Part shown: positions 50,400 through 63,889 of the stretch, piece by piece
Numbering within the stretch: position 1 is the stretch's first letter
Layout: each line of letters begins with the position of its first letter
Source of the DNA: Caenorhabditis remanei
Lineage: Eukaryota; Nematoda; Chromadorea; Rhabditida; Rhabditidae
DNA: 64,000 nucleotides
Direction of reading: 5' to 3'
NCBI RefSeq assembly: GCF_010183535.1
Contig: NC_071331.1
Location: 17,732,001 to 17,796,000, forward strand
Program-made: the position numbers and the translations under genes
Notes under the pieces: model-generated
Database searches by the model: none
What the model saw: the letters and a program-made list of their open reading frames with translations, nothing else
Told to the model about the DNA's origin: nothing

Positions 50400-52122
50400 T
50401 CAATTCTTCAAGATTTGTTCTCCGATTGACATGATATCCGTTGGGGCGAGGGTCAGCTTGAAGATCCGTTCAGGAAGATCCACTGGTTTCATGTCGAAGA
50501 CGTTTCCACTCCTGATGATTGTACCACGGCGAGCGCGTGTTGCAACGACATGACTGTGTCCCAATCGGCGTACCATTGTGAACTGAAAAGAGGATTTGTT
50601 AAAAGGATGAAGAGATTTCGAGAGACAACTTACAAACTGATCGGATGAGTCCATCTCGATTCTCTCCGAGCATTTCTCCAAATCTTTCTGCGAGCAAGAA
50701 TCTTTGAAGGCGGACTCTGGGCAACGGTATGTCATGCCGTCGGTGGTTGAACACTCCTCGAGTTTAATGTTCTGGAAAAGGGAAAACAAATTAAAATTTG
50801 TTGTTTTTGATCCGGATTGTCCTATGATGTTAGATGTAGGCACGTGAAACCATGAATCATATTTGTGTATCCAGTACTCACTTTCCATGTTCCAAGATCA
50901 TCTTCATTTGGTGCAGCCCAATGCTCCGGAACCTCGAGATACGAGAACTTCTGCATGTTACTTGAGAACTCTCCCCCGTGAGCGATCTTCTTGAGAGTGA
51001 TGGTAGACGGGCGGTCGAAACAAATCTAAAATTGGAAACCACTCGTTGACGTCATTCTCATTTTGCTCGTTTTATGCTTTCTTATTTAAACATACCGATT
51101 GGTCATCCCACTTGAGAAGCATGTTTTCGAGACGACTCTCGACACCATGAGCGGTATGTACCCAGGTTTGAAGGAATTTGATTGTTTCCGGCGAGTACTC
51201 ATTGAGAGGTTTTGGTGTTGGCTGATCCTCGGTGAATCTGGAATTGGATATGGTTGGAACTACCATAAGACGCATTCCCTTTTTCTGTTTCCGGAACAAA
51301 ACATTTAAAGAAACTAAAAAGGCAACAAAGAAGGAGGTTCATGGTCCTTCTCCTCCCCTCGTTAAAGACGTCACACCTTTCATTCTTTTTCTTTTTTTGT
51401 TGAATAACTGATCGTCTCTTTTTGCCCTTAACCTTCAAGATCAGACGCATTTCAGGGCGTCAAAAAAATGGGAATGCTTGTAATGACGTGTTGTTGTCTC
51501 TAGTGGAATTTCTTGGATTTAAAAATCAGTTCGCGTGGACGAGATTAGAAATTAATAAGGATTTTCGAATGGTGCTACTCGATGACAGGTGGTAATGATA
51601 CTGATTTTGCCAAAGTTTTGGTGTTGAGGAACGGGAAAACAAGATAATAGAAAGATGCGAAAAGAGGTTTAATGTACGTAATTTCCTCTGGGAAGGATCA
51701 GATTAATAGGCTTGGGAAGATCAAGAATCAGAATTCGGGGAAGGGAAAGATCTATAGTTTAGTAGTGCTGCTTCCTAGTAGTGGCTCTGTTATGTCAACG
51801 GCTATAGTCTCCAAGAGCAACTAAGCCAGCTGATGAGTTTTGTCAAGCCTAGGCTAAGAAGAGATTCTAGGCTAGCAGTAGCATCTAAAACTGAATTTCC
51901 TCTTTCCTATCCATCCTTTCTAAGTCTGAGAGCACATCTCCATAGAACACTTTAACGTGAAAGTGCATAGGTATTCACTACAACTAACCTCTTCCAGACA
52001 CGATGTGGGACGACGGAACAAGTATTCTGAGTGACGACTACCTTGCCAACATTCTCAGAGAAGATCTGAGTACTGGCAGTAGTATCCAGAGCGAAGAAGA
52101 AGAAGCCAAGGAGAGGAAACAT
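50400..52122 (-). CDS. Secreted protein of unknown family
   Basis: Five exons on the minus strand, 52122-51989, 51237-51096, 51025-50882, 50771-50634, 50582-50400, encoding 246 aa. Residues 1-18 are a signal peptide (MFPLLGFFFFALDTTAST). There is no later membrane helix. Six cysteines are visible (TCSV, ICFD, EECS, RCPE, SCSQ, KCSE), four of them within exon 4 (NIKLEE...SDQF). The C-terminal third is rich in Arg and hydrophobic strands (VVATRARRGTIIRSG). No known domain is recognised. All exon joins are in phase with consensus splice sites. Confidence 0.72.
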
Positions 52123-55100
52123 TCCGGGAGGACGGTTTGAAGTAAGACTGAAGATAACAAATATGGGACGAAGGGGGGAGGAGTTGCTGAAGTTTTTAGG
52201 GGAGGGAATTGGCCAAGAATCGAAAGTTCACGTCTTCTTCTTCTTTTTTCTGCTTCTTCTTCTTCTTCTTGAGGAGCCGCCCCGATTTTTTGTGGGCGGA
52301 GTCTAGTAGCCGTCTTTACTCTGAGCACTGAGAGCACCCGATGGATAGAGAGGAACGAGGACGTGGAAGATGGAGAGGAGAGGAGAAGATGCGTACGGTA
52401 GGTGGAGCTTATGAAAATAGGGATGGTGAAGATTATCTGGAATTTATATTCATTTGTTTTGGAAATAAGGAGAAAAATGAGGAAGAAGTAAAAGGACAGG
52501 TAAGATTGAAGAAGGCGGAAAAGAGAAGAAGAAACAGAAGAAGCAGTAATGTGAGAAATTTGTGAAAGAGTACTTGAAAAAGGTTCGGATCAAAGAAGGG
52601 AATGGATTTGAATGAAATTTGACCTTAAACAAAACTAGAAACCAGCCAGTGTGGGCGATGAGAAAAAATGAGAAAAAAGAAATGACGTGCTCGAGAGGAT
52701 TGTTTCAAATAAAAGAGGAGGAATGGAATGGCTTTAGACGTTGTGATTTTGATGAGACTTGTCAGTTTTGGGTTTCTAAAAATGTTGCAATTTTTGAGTC
52801 TCCACTCAAACAAGGAACGGAATGGGGAAGAGAGAAGACGAAAAAAGAATTCGTCATGGGAATTGGGTTCCAGTCTTTTTGGTTCATTCGAGATGGATAA
52901 GGTGAAACGTTTCGGGTTTCAAAGGTGTTAGGAAATACGGCTTAAAAGAGTGAAACAAATAAGCCAAAGCCGAGTTCGAAATGATAATCAAAATCTAGCT
53001 TTTTTCTGTTCGAAAGCTACAGAAGGCTTAAGCATCTGTAGACCACAATTTGGATCCTCCAAAACTTCAGGCGACTGTTTGGCTCACAGAACTATTCAAA
53101 AGTTACACGAAAAAAAAAGAAATATGAACAAGGTGCCCCATTCTTGCTTAAAGTTCTATGAGAAGAAAACCACGGTAGTCTCTATTCTGGAAATGACAGC
53201 ATATCGGAGTCTGTCTATTTGAAAACTTGAGAACAAAACAAGAACACTGACCGTAAACAGAGGTGTTCTGTTTTATTGTTCCGTTTATGTATCTAATCTA
53301 ATATTCTGAAAAATCTTCCTCCAAACCATTCGGACCTTAACTGCCTTTGTGCCAGGCGCCAAAATCTGACAGAATCCTGAAGGAATAGGGTTTTCTGTTC
53401 AGACCGTATACGGAAAGACTGTTTGGAAAACAAAGGAAACTCTAAAATGTGTCTTACTGTGGCAATGAACACCGAAAATCTCATTATGACGCCGTGAGGA
53501 GTTTAGATCAAAAACAAAGTCAAAAGAGTCTCATTATTTAAGAAAGAAGAAGAAATGCATCATGTTCTGTTTTCAGTTCAGCTATTCAATCTCCCTAATC
53601 TGAGTCTGATCTAGGTCACCTACCAGATCAGTAGAGACGCTAAGCCTCTAATAAGTCAGAAGGTCTCTGCAATTTTTTGAGATCTGAGATATTGGTCTTT
53701 ATCAATATAATGGATTTCTGAATCCCAACGGACATGGTGTGGGCAAATTGTCGACACTTGTCAATCTATTATACAAACTCTCGGCGAGTAAAGTGCTGTC
53801 AGAAATTTCTTGGATTTAAAAAACTCATTAAAATCCTTGAAAGAAACTTTTTTCGAAACCTCTCCGTACTGACAGACATCAGTTTCAGCCTGTGTCGGTA
53901 AATGCGTCAAGTCGTTCAGATCTAAGAATACACAAATCATACATACTGCAAAGTTTCAGCAACCCACTCCTTCTACATTGTTACATTTTTCTTTTCTTTT
54001 TTTCTAATTTAAAAAATAACACCTGTCTGTGACAACAAACTCAGAGTCATTGGTCGAGATTTCCGACTTCTGACCTCTTCTTCTGAATTTTTGAAATATC
54101 TGAATCCGTGGGAACAGAGTACATCTTTATTTTCTTTATTTACCCTGTTGTTTTCACCGCCAACATCACTAAATTCCAAAGGAAAGAGGACGTTATAAAC
54201 GGTATAATGAGATTCACCCCACACACAACCTTTTTCATTTCCATTCTCTTTTTTCTACTCAATTCCCAAATGGGACCACCTATCAATTCGATGCGTGGGC
54301 CGTCGCCTCCATAAATGGAATTGTTTCAAATAGTCAACACTTCCGTTGAGCACAGCAGGTGGCATCTCCACCCATGTAAAGGTCAAAAAAGGCTACAAGA
54401 AAACATCACAAATGAGTCGAGAGTGAGCTGCAAAAAAAGTGTGAAGAGTTAGTTGAATGAGCTAGGTGAGAAAGGTGTTTCCGGGTTGTGGAGGTAAGTA
54501 TTTTTAGGAATCTAGTATAGTCTATAGTCATAGATGACCTTCTGGAGAACAATCATTCTGGAGACGACGTGTGGGCCGAAGTTTTGGAAAAGCAGCCAGA
54601 AAGAACTGGGGTTCGAACAATTCGGAAACTGAACATTTATAAATTGAGACGTTTCGAAACTGATACTTTTGGAAATGAATAATTTTTGTGACCATTTCGT
54701 ACAGTTTCGGATTCTATATGTCTTAGTTCTTTTCAATGACTTGGTTGTAAGACGTCTTAGTTTCAAAGCTTCTTGGAATCTTTCCGTTCTGATGCAGGAA
54801 AAAGCTGATTGAACCCGAGATTCTGTCGTTATGATTTGAAATCGGACACCTCTGAAAATTTGCAATGCACATCATCGACCTAACTGCACCGTCTACATCT
54901 TCCATCATACCGGAGTCTCCCACTTTTGAAACTGATGGTTTCTAGGGTTTTAAGTTTCGAAACGTTCAGATCCGTAATGTCCTTTCACTTTTATCGACGA
55001 GCGGAGAATCTGGAAGGCTTGATGGTAATCTAACACCCTAATCTCTTAGATCTTTTACTTTACAAATCTGACGAAACCTCCCAAAAGAACTACAAAAAAC

Positions 55101-56279
55101 TATTGCCAGTAATCCAATATCCTTGAAGCCGATCGCCCCGATAAAAAAGAGAACCCATGTCTTCATTCCAGAGGACCTTTCTTCTCTCTACCACGCCATC
55201 GTATCTGTATTTCCGCTTGGGTCATTTCCTTTTTACATTTAAACGTGTCATCAAAACTTCTCCAATTACCAGAAAAAAAGAAGTCCATAGGAAGTCCCCA
55301 TGTAAATTGAGACTCCAAAAAGCAAAGGGCGCCAGAGCAAAATAAAACATATAAGAAGAAGAAAGCGAAAAAAACGAGAGTATTTTCTGGTCGAGTTGGT
55401 TTGGGTCAACGGTCGAGCACCCGGGGAAAGGGGCAATGGTTCCATCGGGGCATGAGTGAAAGAAGTCGAGAAAAGAACCAATAATCATGTTAGTACTGGG
55501 ATAGGAGAAAAAAGCAAGAAAATAACAACACAAAGGTGAGGGTGTCGGTTAGAGAATACGGAACTTTTAGTGATTTCCGGAGGCACCGGGAGGTCATTTG
55601 ACCGAGAGGAGAATGACTAATCGGTCGAAATGTTTGCTTTTTGATACAGTAGGACAGCAAAAGAAAGGATGTATACATTTTGCTCCTTAGCTAGTTTTTG
55701 AAGCGGATGGGAATTGGTATTACTTGGAAAAGAGATTGGGACCGGATACTAGAGAGGGCACAAGTCGTTGTAATGATCATCAGGAGAGCTTCGTTGGGAC
55801 ATTTCGGGATCGAACACTTCAAAACGGAGACGCCTTCAATTTGGACATCTTGATTTGGGAAAATTAGAAACCAGATGTTTCGGAAAGTCTCAAAGAGCCA
55901 TGGGGTTACTGTAAGAACTCTCAGAGACAAATAACGTGGAGCATATTCATCTAAATACGTCAAGGTTATAACCTTTATTAGGTCATAGATCCGCTTCATA
56001 CGTAAACTTTCACATTTGAAACATTTAATGAGCTCCGCTTGCAGCGTACTACAATAACCTACTGCAATTGACATCTTGGAGTCAATTATGAAACTCTTTT
56101 CTCCATTTTTTCTATTTTTGACTTAGTGGAACTAAAGATCGAATTGATGAGATGGATATGATGGTGAAATACGAGAAATAACATGACGAATGGGATGGAT
56201 GTACAACTTGGATGAATGCCAGAAACACTAGAGCTTATTTTGGATTCGATGGGAACTTGAACATATCTTTGTCAGGGAT
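52123..56279. other. Non-coding stretch, part 3
   Basis: No supported gene. The longest frames (54512-54865, 55222-55533, 55691-56074, all minus) contain no domain or in-phase splice partners. The region may serve as promoter for the secreted-protein gene at its left edge. Confidence 0.4.
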
Positions 56280-56872
56280 CAGGGGTGTGCGGAACGGAAT
56301 TCGGAATTCCGAAAAATTCCGAAAATCGGCTCATTTTCGGAACGGAATTCCGATCGGAATATTCCGAAAAAAAAAATTCGGAATGAAATTCCGATCGGAA
56401 CATTCCGAAAAAAAATTTTCGGAATGAAATTCCGATCGGAACATTCCGAAAAAAAATTTTCGGAATGGAATTCCGATCGGAACGTTCCGAAAAAAATTTT
56501 CGGAATGGAAGAGAAATTACTGTATTAAAGGCGCATGCGCACTTTTCATGACGGGTCTCGAACAGATTTTTTTCCGCAGTTTTCAGGCGGTTTTTTGAAA
56601 TTTTCGTCTTTTCGCAGTGTTTTTTAAAACAAAAAAACGGTTTTCAGCATTCGATATGGGTAAATGGGACAGTCTGTTGAAAAAAAATTCCGAAATCGGA
56701 ATATTCCGACATTCCGAAAGTCCGAAAATCCGAAATTCGGAATAGTCCGAGATTCCGAAAGTCCGAAAATTTGAAATTCGGACAATTCCGAGATTCCGAA
56801 ATTCCGAAATTTTGAAACTCGGACATTTTTTAGTGTCCGAAATTCCGAAATTTTCCTGTCCGCACACCCCTG
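56280..56872. mobile_element. hAT-type MITE, family C, with internal tandem repeats
   Basis: The ends CAGGGGTGTGCGGA and TCCGCACACCCCTG are a perfect 14-bp inverted repeat starting CAGGGGTG, the common hAT terminus. Nine bases, GTCAGGGAT, are repeated on both sides (56271-56279 and 56873-56881), an 8-bp hAT duplication plus one chance base. The left half contains about four tandem units of about 42 bp built on ATTCCGATCGGAA, and the right half is made of shorter ATTCCGAAA units. There is no transposase. Confidence 0.9.
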
Positions 56873-56881
56873 GTCAGGGAT

Positions 56882-59552
56882 TGGAGGTCTGGAAATAGAA
56901 AAGAAACATGAATGCGATGAGTGTTTAGTATGGAAAAGTTTTTTATGAATCAGAATAGTCCGGGAAGACTACCTATGATTTGATCTACCAGAAGATTGTT
57001 GAAAACCCTCTGAACCCATCAAAGTTTCAGTGAAATAACAATAGGGAAATCTCGTGGCTCAACACCTTTGCGAACACTCAATAGAGTCTGTTTATTCGAA
57101 TCAAGAATCTGAAAACAAAATGTTCATCTCAATTACAGGTTATCCTAGCCTCTCCTTCCCCTTCCATTGAGATCAGTACAAAACAGTAATTAGTTTTTCT
57201 AACTTCGCAGACCCAAAACAACTCTTGTCTGAAATTCCTTCTTCCATCAGATCTCTACCTGATCTATTCATCTCGGCTGTTCCTTTTCGCCTACCAAAAA
57301 CAACCAAAACCACTCTTCCAATTCAAACAAGAAGGAGCAAGGAACGTCATCATTAGAGAACACATCATTAGAGAACACGTAACCTGGCGCCCAAAAATAC
57401 TTTCAGTTTCACAACATGGCACGACATTAACTATTAGGTGGAGGGGGTATTCTCGTCTTCTCCTGAAATTTATCATATATGATGTGATTATGGTGATATC
57501 ATATTCAAATGGAGTACCATTCCGTGTCAACCATGGAGAGAAGGGACACCTTTCCTTAATCGCTCAATGATATCATGGTGCAATTACTGGTTGAAACTTT
57601 AGAGTGAAGAAACATAATTGATACTAACAGAAATAATTACTTGAGGGAGTTAGGGGGGATAGGAGAGAAAATAGAAGACATGATGTTGCGAAAAATGGCC
57701 TTATGAGGCGAAGGATATGCTCAAAATGGAGGGAAAGGAAAGATACGAGATCTAGGTTCTCATTTTAATGGGTTAGATGAGTTACAGTATCCCAGAAAGC
57801 AATTTGAGATTTGTGCAGATCTATAAGCAGGGCTGAAAACAAGTTTTAGAAAGTCACAGTGTTATCCAATAAGTCTTACTGTAGTCATAAACTACAGAAG
57901 CATATTCATTCACTAATTTTCTAACTCCGCTTTTTAAGAAAAATTAAGCATTGCTCGACTGAACTTTAGTGCTAGACTAGAACCAATGCTCTGAAATCTC
58001 CTTGATGTGCCAAATTCTCAACTTCCTCTCTTAACTCGTTATAACCGAAAAGATCAGATTCAACAAATCAGTTTAGATATATCTGGAACAAACTTTCAAT
58101 CTAATCCTTTCTTTGCTGATTTCTTTTATCAAAAGCTAACAAAAAGAAAATAAGCCCTAGTTTGCACCTCCTTATTAATGATAGGCTTGAATGGCTCTGA
58201 CTGGAAAAAAGAGAAATCGAAAGGCTGTCTAGGCTTAAGTATTTCAACAAGACAAATGAATCATACTTTTCAAAAAATAACAATAATCACAGATCGGAAT
58301 CAGAAAGTCTAAAGATGAGACAAGTTCAGATTTGTTCTTGAAAGATCTACCGAAAATAATTGGGAGTTGAAGATCTCGAAGAGAATGAGTAATATCTGAA
58401 GAGATGAAGAAAGGATCTTCAAATAGTAACAAAAGACAAACTTGACTGGTTTGGAATTGATGTTCTTCTAATTTTCAAGGAGCCTAATACGAGCGAAGAT
58501 CAACAAAAAGTTGGCGTTGGACACGGACACGCGAACAAATTTCTCAAGGTTTTTTTTTTCAAAATGAGGTGAATAATGTTTCTCCTCTTCCGTTTCAATA
58601 TTCGGTTTGTCCCCCAGGGTCATTCCCTTTTGTGTTACAAATTCATTCGTTTCCTCTCTCGGGAATTGTATAGTTAGGTAATCTGAAGATTTTTTGAAGA
58701 ACCGTTCGCTGCTTTTTTCGGAGGAAAAAACTTGATGACCCAAAGAATGTTTGTTGAGAAGAGGGGAAGGTTAGGCCAAGCCAAAGACAAAGAATTCTGA
58801 GAATTTCATCTTGAAACAAATCCAAATATTTTTGAGAAAAATGGCGAAAGCCTAATATTAGAAAAGTGATCCAGGTGTGTTTGTCGACGTAAGAATAAAT
58901 CTGCGCCGTTGTCTCCATATCTCTCAAATGTGAAAATTGCCATGGTCACTTTTTTGTGTCGTTTTTTGTTTGTATTTGTCCTTCACCCCTACAATTTCAA
59001 TGGCATGTTTCCGCATGTTCCGTTTTTTGTTGTATCGGAACAAAAGTTGAGAGATCTAATCTTGTTCTGACCACATTTATGTGAAATACATCTTACTCCC
59101 AAGTAATTGGGACCAAATCTGAAAACAAATATTAAACCCACGAAAACCCATAACCAAAACAACAATTTCCTCACAAAAACCAGTAAACATTGACACATTT
59201 TGTGATCCAAATCTGTAAGATCAAGGTCTAATTTTCATATTTGACACCATTCCAAAAGTCAGGTTTTAGAAGAACTTTGAGTTTTTTTTTCTGAGTAACA
59301 AGAAAACAACAAATCGCCGGTGGAGCGGATTAAATTAACCAATGAAGTGGTTGTCATAGAGTTCGAGCATTTTCTTCACGGTTTTTGACTTCTGATTGTG
59401 ACTTGTAGCCAGGTTGAGAGAGATATTTGATTGGTAAGGGATTGGGAAATGTGCAAAGTTGTAATGTTTCTGATTGGGGAACCAACCTTGAAAAGTAGCG
59501 AAAAAGGTCAGAGCAAAATGAACATATGAGGAGGAACAAAGATAATTTTATT
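56882..59552. other. Non-coding stretch, part 4
   Basis: AT-rich DNA with no recognised gene or RNA. Open frames up to about 95 codons are motif-free. Confidence 0.4.
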
Positions 59553-59881
59553 ACCGTAAAACCTGCAATAGAGGCACACCTAGTGGCGCCTATTCGCAGC
59601 GGTATATCTCGATTCCCAAAAGAAATATCAAAAAACTGGGAACTTACCAAATATAGCTCAATATTCATAGAACATTTCTTCTGTTGAAAACAATTTCATA
59701 TCTTTAAAAAGAGACAAGATGGGATGCTTCAAACTCTTACTAACTGGTGCGCTTCTATTACAGGTTTTACGGCATTCAGTACAATATCTGTACGATCGTT
59801 GGTTCCGAGACGCATTGCAACTAGCCATTCAGCAACTCGGACGTTTTGCAACTGCAAAACCTGGACGAGTTGCAAAACGTC
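59553..59881. repeat. Hairpin repeats (two nested inverted pairs)
   Basis: The first pair is 59553-59580 and 59746-59773 (24 of 28 bases complementary, core CGTAAAACCTG). The second is a perfect 14-bp pair, GACGTTTTGCAACT at 59840-59853 and its complement at 59868-59881. Open frames through it are by-products of the repeat. Type of element not identified. Confidence 0.65.
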
Positions 59882-61061
59882 AAAGTTCCAAATTGTGCAA
59901 AATTCTGCGGACCCTGAACATTATTCGCTCCGGAAGCTATTCTCCACTTTTTACTTCTTCTCTTTTTTCTTCATCCAGAATCCAGAAATCTCCTTTTCTC
60001 AACCGACCACCCAGGTAAAATTCACGTGACCGGAAACATCAAGAAGAGAATAAAATTGTTTTCTTATTGCTCCCTCCTTTCAAACAATTATCTTAACCTT
60101 ATATTTAGTGCATCTTCGAATAACATCTTCGAACTCTGCAGACCTCTCCGAACCTGGCACCACCCCGTTGGCCTTTTTTGTGCGTGGTTCTATTTTCAGC
60201 ACACAAATAAATTAAAATGATTATTTCAGGTACAAACTTGTACTTGGCACCCAGGCACTTTTTCAATATAGTGATGTTTTATTGAAATTGAGAAAAAACA
60301 AAGTGGAAGAAAATGAGATTAGATTAGAACATTTTTGGACACTTTTTGTAGGGCACAAAACGAAAAATTAGTCATCGAAGTGCCGAATTTTGCAGTGAGC
60401 TGTGACTAGACTAAAGTTATTAGAAAACGTCTGGCACTAATAAATCATAAAGAGAAACATTACATGGCGATGGACAAAGGGCAGAAATTTGAAAATTTAT
60501 GGAAAGGGGATAAGAAATGTTTGCAGTTTGAAACTGAAAAAGGTCAACTTAGAATTTCTGAAGACTGTAAAAAAGAAGACGGAATAAAGCTCAAGATGAT
60601 GAAAGTCTTTGAAAATGAAGACCAGTCAGGATGTGAGAATAACCTAGGCCTGAAAAAGACCTAAGCTTGAAAGTTTCTGTTTTTTCAAGATTTTTTCAAG
60701 AAGAAGGTTTTCAACGTTTACAGAGATGTGGTTTCAAATTTTTAACTTTGATTTCTTTCCTATTATTTTATTTCTATTTTTCTAGAGAATATTTTTCTAG
60801 TCCTCATACATTTTTACGTCCTCATACATTCATTACGATGAACCACATTTTTCGACGAGTTTATTTAGTGTTCTGGAAATTTCAGAAAATTTCATAATTT
60901 TGATAGTTTGTTCAGCATCTCCCGATCAATTCATTTCTCCCCAATCCGCCAACTCACTTTATACATTACACTCGAGTAGAGAACACAACAAACAAGGAAG
61001 CAGAGAGAAGCAGACGAAATCTTGCCGATTTTCTCAAAATAAATGTTCAGTTTTTCAAACA
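59882..61061. other. Upstream region of the second F-box gene
   Basis: No coding evidence; ends with AATGTTCAG (to 61050), a possible trans-splice acceptor 11 bp before the F-box start. Confidence 0.4.
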
Positions 61062-62459
61062 ATGGGCTTGGAAAACTCTACTATTTTTCAGCTTCCTTCG
61101 AATCTTATTATTCAGGTTTTGAAAAATGTAAGGTTGATATTTTTAGAAGTTGAAATAACAAAATGTCGATTTTAGTTCACATTTCAAGAGTGTTATAAAG
61201 TTCGTTTGACTTGTAAAACACTGAAAAAATTGATTGAGGAGAATCAGAAATACTTGGCGTCGACGGATATTTATCATATTGATTTAGTGAGTATTTTGCT
61301 TGAATTTGAGTTTGGAAATTCTTTTTTGAGAATTTTCAGGAAAGAAGACGTGTGAGAGCATGGAGAAACTTTTCATGGTGTGACCGCATTCCGTTCGAAT
61401 CCATCGAATACATTTCGAAGTTTTTCTGTTTCGTGAATGTGAAGGTGTTGACTGTGGTTGGTTTTACAAAAAGAATTATTTAGCAAAGTTCCCACTGAAT
61501 GATTTCAGAACAATTTGGATGAAGAGCTTTGTACCTTCTTGACTGAAAATGCTCAGAAGAATAAGTTAAGATTCGAGCAACTCAGATTGTTCCATTCTGT
61601 GAGTTTTTAAGAAATGTTTTTAGTTTCTATTTTATATTTTTCAGTTCTCAGCATCTCATGAATCCATATGCCAACTTCTCCAAGCTGCCAAATGTCGTGT
61701 CATCAACTTTGAAGCCGTGGAAAGTAATTTGCAACCGATTCATTTAGAGTTAGAGGGCTATAAAAAAGTAAGATTACTTTTAATTTTTTGATTCTGGAAA
61801 TTAAATCATAGGGTTTCAGCTCAACTCTTTGTGTTTTGAAATGGATGACAGCATTGACGAGGAGTTTTATGATTCGATTTTGAACAATTGTGAGGCGAAA
61901 AAGTTCATTTTTCATTCATGCGATAGAATCCCTCAGAGATTTGTTAGAAATATGTTTGAAGTGAGTAAGTGTGGAGTGATAATCTGAAATCTGGATTTAC
62001 AGCAATGGCTCATTGGCTCACGTGAACTGGAAGCGGTGCGTATCACCACCAATCAAAATTTTAACTTTGGTGATATAATTTCTGGGCTGAATATTCAAAA
62101 TGTAGATAGATCAACATGGACAATGAAGAATGTAAAAGGAGATAAAGGTGCGTAAGGAGTGATAGACAAAGAAGGATGGTATTTAGCCTTTTTTCTCGAT
62201 TTGAGTAGACCAAAATAGCTCAAGATTAGGGCTATGCAAATTATTTGAATTCTTGTTTTGAATGTTTGATCAGGGTGAACTGAAAACGTGGTTAAATAAT
62301 TTGCCCAGCCCTGCTCAAGATACAACACTACTATGCATATTTATTTTCCTTTCAGCTACTATCACCATGCGACGTAATAACTTCCACTTCTTCGTCGCCT
62401 TCGAAGTGAACGATCACCACATCGAGGACATTCTCTACAAAATTCCATTCATTGAGTAA
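61062..62459 (+). CDS. F-box protein with FTH/DUF38-like domain (FBXA-type)
   Basis: Eight exons, 61062-61127, 61176-61286, 61340-61456, 61509-61598, 61645-61767, 61820-61960, 62003-62147, 62356-62459, encoding 298 aa. The F-box is split across the first two exons: FQLPSNLIIQVLKN then CYKVRLTCKTLKKLI (about residues 9-40). The rest has the repeating hydrophobic pattern of the nematode FTH domain (LCTFLTENAQ, FEQLRLFHS, NCEAKKFIFHSCDRI, WLIGSRELEAVRI). It would act as an SCF ubiquitin-ligase substrate adaptor. AATAAA at 62501-62506 is a likely polyA signal. The N-terminal F-box differs from that of the other F-box gene at 2884-3974, so this is not a recent duplicate. Confidence 0.86.
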
Positions 62460-63889
62460 TTCTTCTTCTTTCTCTCACTGTTCTCTATTGATCTACCGCA
62501 ATAAAGTCTCCTTCTCTCTATTACCCCCAAAAAACGATACAAACGAAACACGACGTCTGTTGCTCGATTACGTCCATAAAGTTGCACAATCGTCGAGCAG
62601 ACATGTTCTCTTCTCGTATCAATGACCCGATCTGCGTCTCTTCATCTCACGTACTATTTCCGAATGGGTTGGTTGTAATGAAGGTGACCCCTAACGAGAA
62701 GAGAGAGACGGGGCTCGGTTTTTGAAGAAAAAGAAAACTGGAGAGAGCGATCGGCCAGTTGCACGATTCGGATGAATCACCTCACTTTTTCTTTGATTTC
62801 TTCTTTTGCAATTAATCAAGCTCCGAGATGGAGGAGGCAGTTGGTGTTGGATTAGGATTAAGATTCCTGAGTTTCACACTTTTATAGTTCAGAAAAAAGG
62901 ATTGAGAAAGGACTTCGGAATCGAGAGTTCATTTTCATGTTCGTAGATTTTTCTCCTTTCAATCTAGACGTTCCGCGACCATGAGTTCGTGACATTAGTC
63001 ATTCAGAAAAGCTTATCATAGTTCTAGAATTCTCAGATCTGATCTTTCATTTTTCAACAGATCGTTCGGTTTTGAAATGTCTTGGTTCCAAGATGTCTCG
63101 TTTTGAAATGTATCCTAACCGTTTTAAATACATTTTTGTTAATCACTTGCAGAATAGCCTCGATTGTAAGTGTTTTTAGAAAATTGTGTCGACCTCTCAA
63201 AAACATCCATAACCGTACTCAACACCAGAAAATGTCTACTCTGTCTCCCTTAGTATCATAAACATTCATCTACGTGTACTTTAATGACTGATCTATTTGT
63301 TTTAGATATTTTCCCAGGAACACACTTCTAATCGTTCAGACCACCAACTGTTCGAATGACCACACTGTTGCTAGGTGTCTTGGCTGACCTGTGTGTGCGA
63401 ATAGTCATCTCGCACATTTGAAAAATCTGGGTTCTTTGTTTTGAATTTTCTTTTCAAATTTTGGTTCAAAATGGCAACTTTTTGAATTCTGGAACCCATC
63501 TTTCTTTTTTTAATTTTCATCGATCCTTTTGGGGTGTAGATGTAGATCAATATTAATTCTCCTCTCTCAATTCGTTCGCTTCTCTTCACATCTGCTTCTC
63601 GAAGCTTCTAGACAAAAAAGATTCATTAAGAACCATGAAAAAAGTCTGTAGAATCTAGAATCCATTTGTCTTCTCCACCAGGCACCGGCCCTTTTGCCCC
63701 CTCTCCTCCCCGATTGCACATTGCACTCATTGATTCATTCTTCTTCTTCTCCACTCACATCTGGCGAAGGGGGCAATGTGGTGGATGGACAACTGTCCCC
63801 AGATGCCCTCACACTCTTTCTTCGTTTCTTCTACCAATCTTTCTCATTTCTTGTTACTTTCCTTCCTCTCCAATTTCAAATTTTTTCAG
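62460..63889. other. Intergenic stretch before the right-edge gene
   Basis: No coding evidence. It contains the F-box 3' UTR, then probable promoter DNA; ends in ATTTTTTCAG (to 63889), directly abutting the next start codon. Confidence 0.5.

Noticed and set aside
55222..55533. 103-codon minus frame with hydrophobic stretches
   Set aside because: No domain, no flanking exon, and composition fits pyrimidine-rich non-coding DNA.
55691..56074. 127-codon minus frame
   Set aside because: No recognised motif and no splice partners; length is within chance for AT-rich intergenic DNA.
56583..56867. 94-codon frame rich in SEFRN repeats
   Set aside because: Translation of the internal tandem repeats of the family C MITE.
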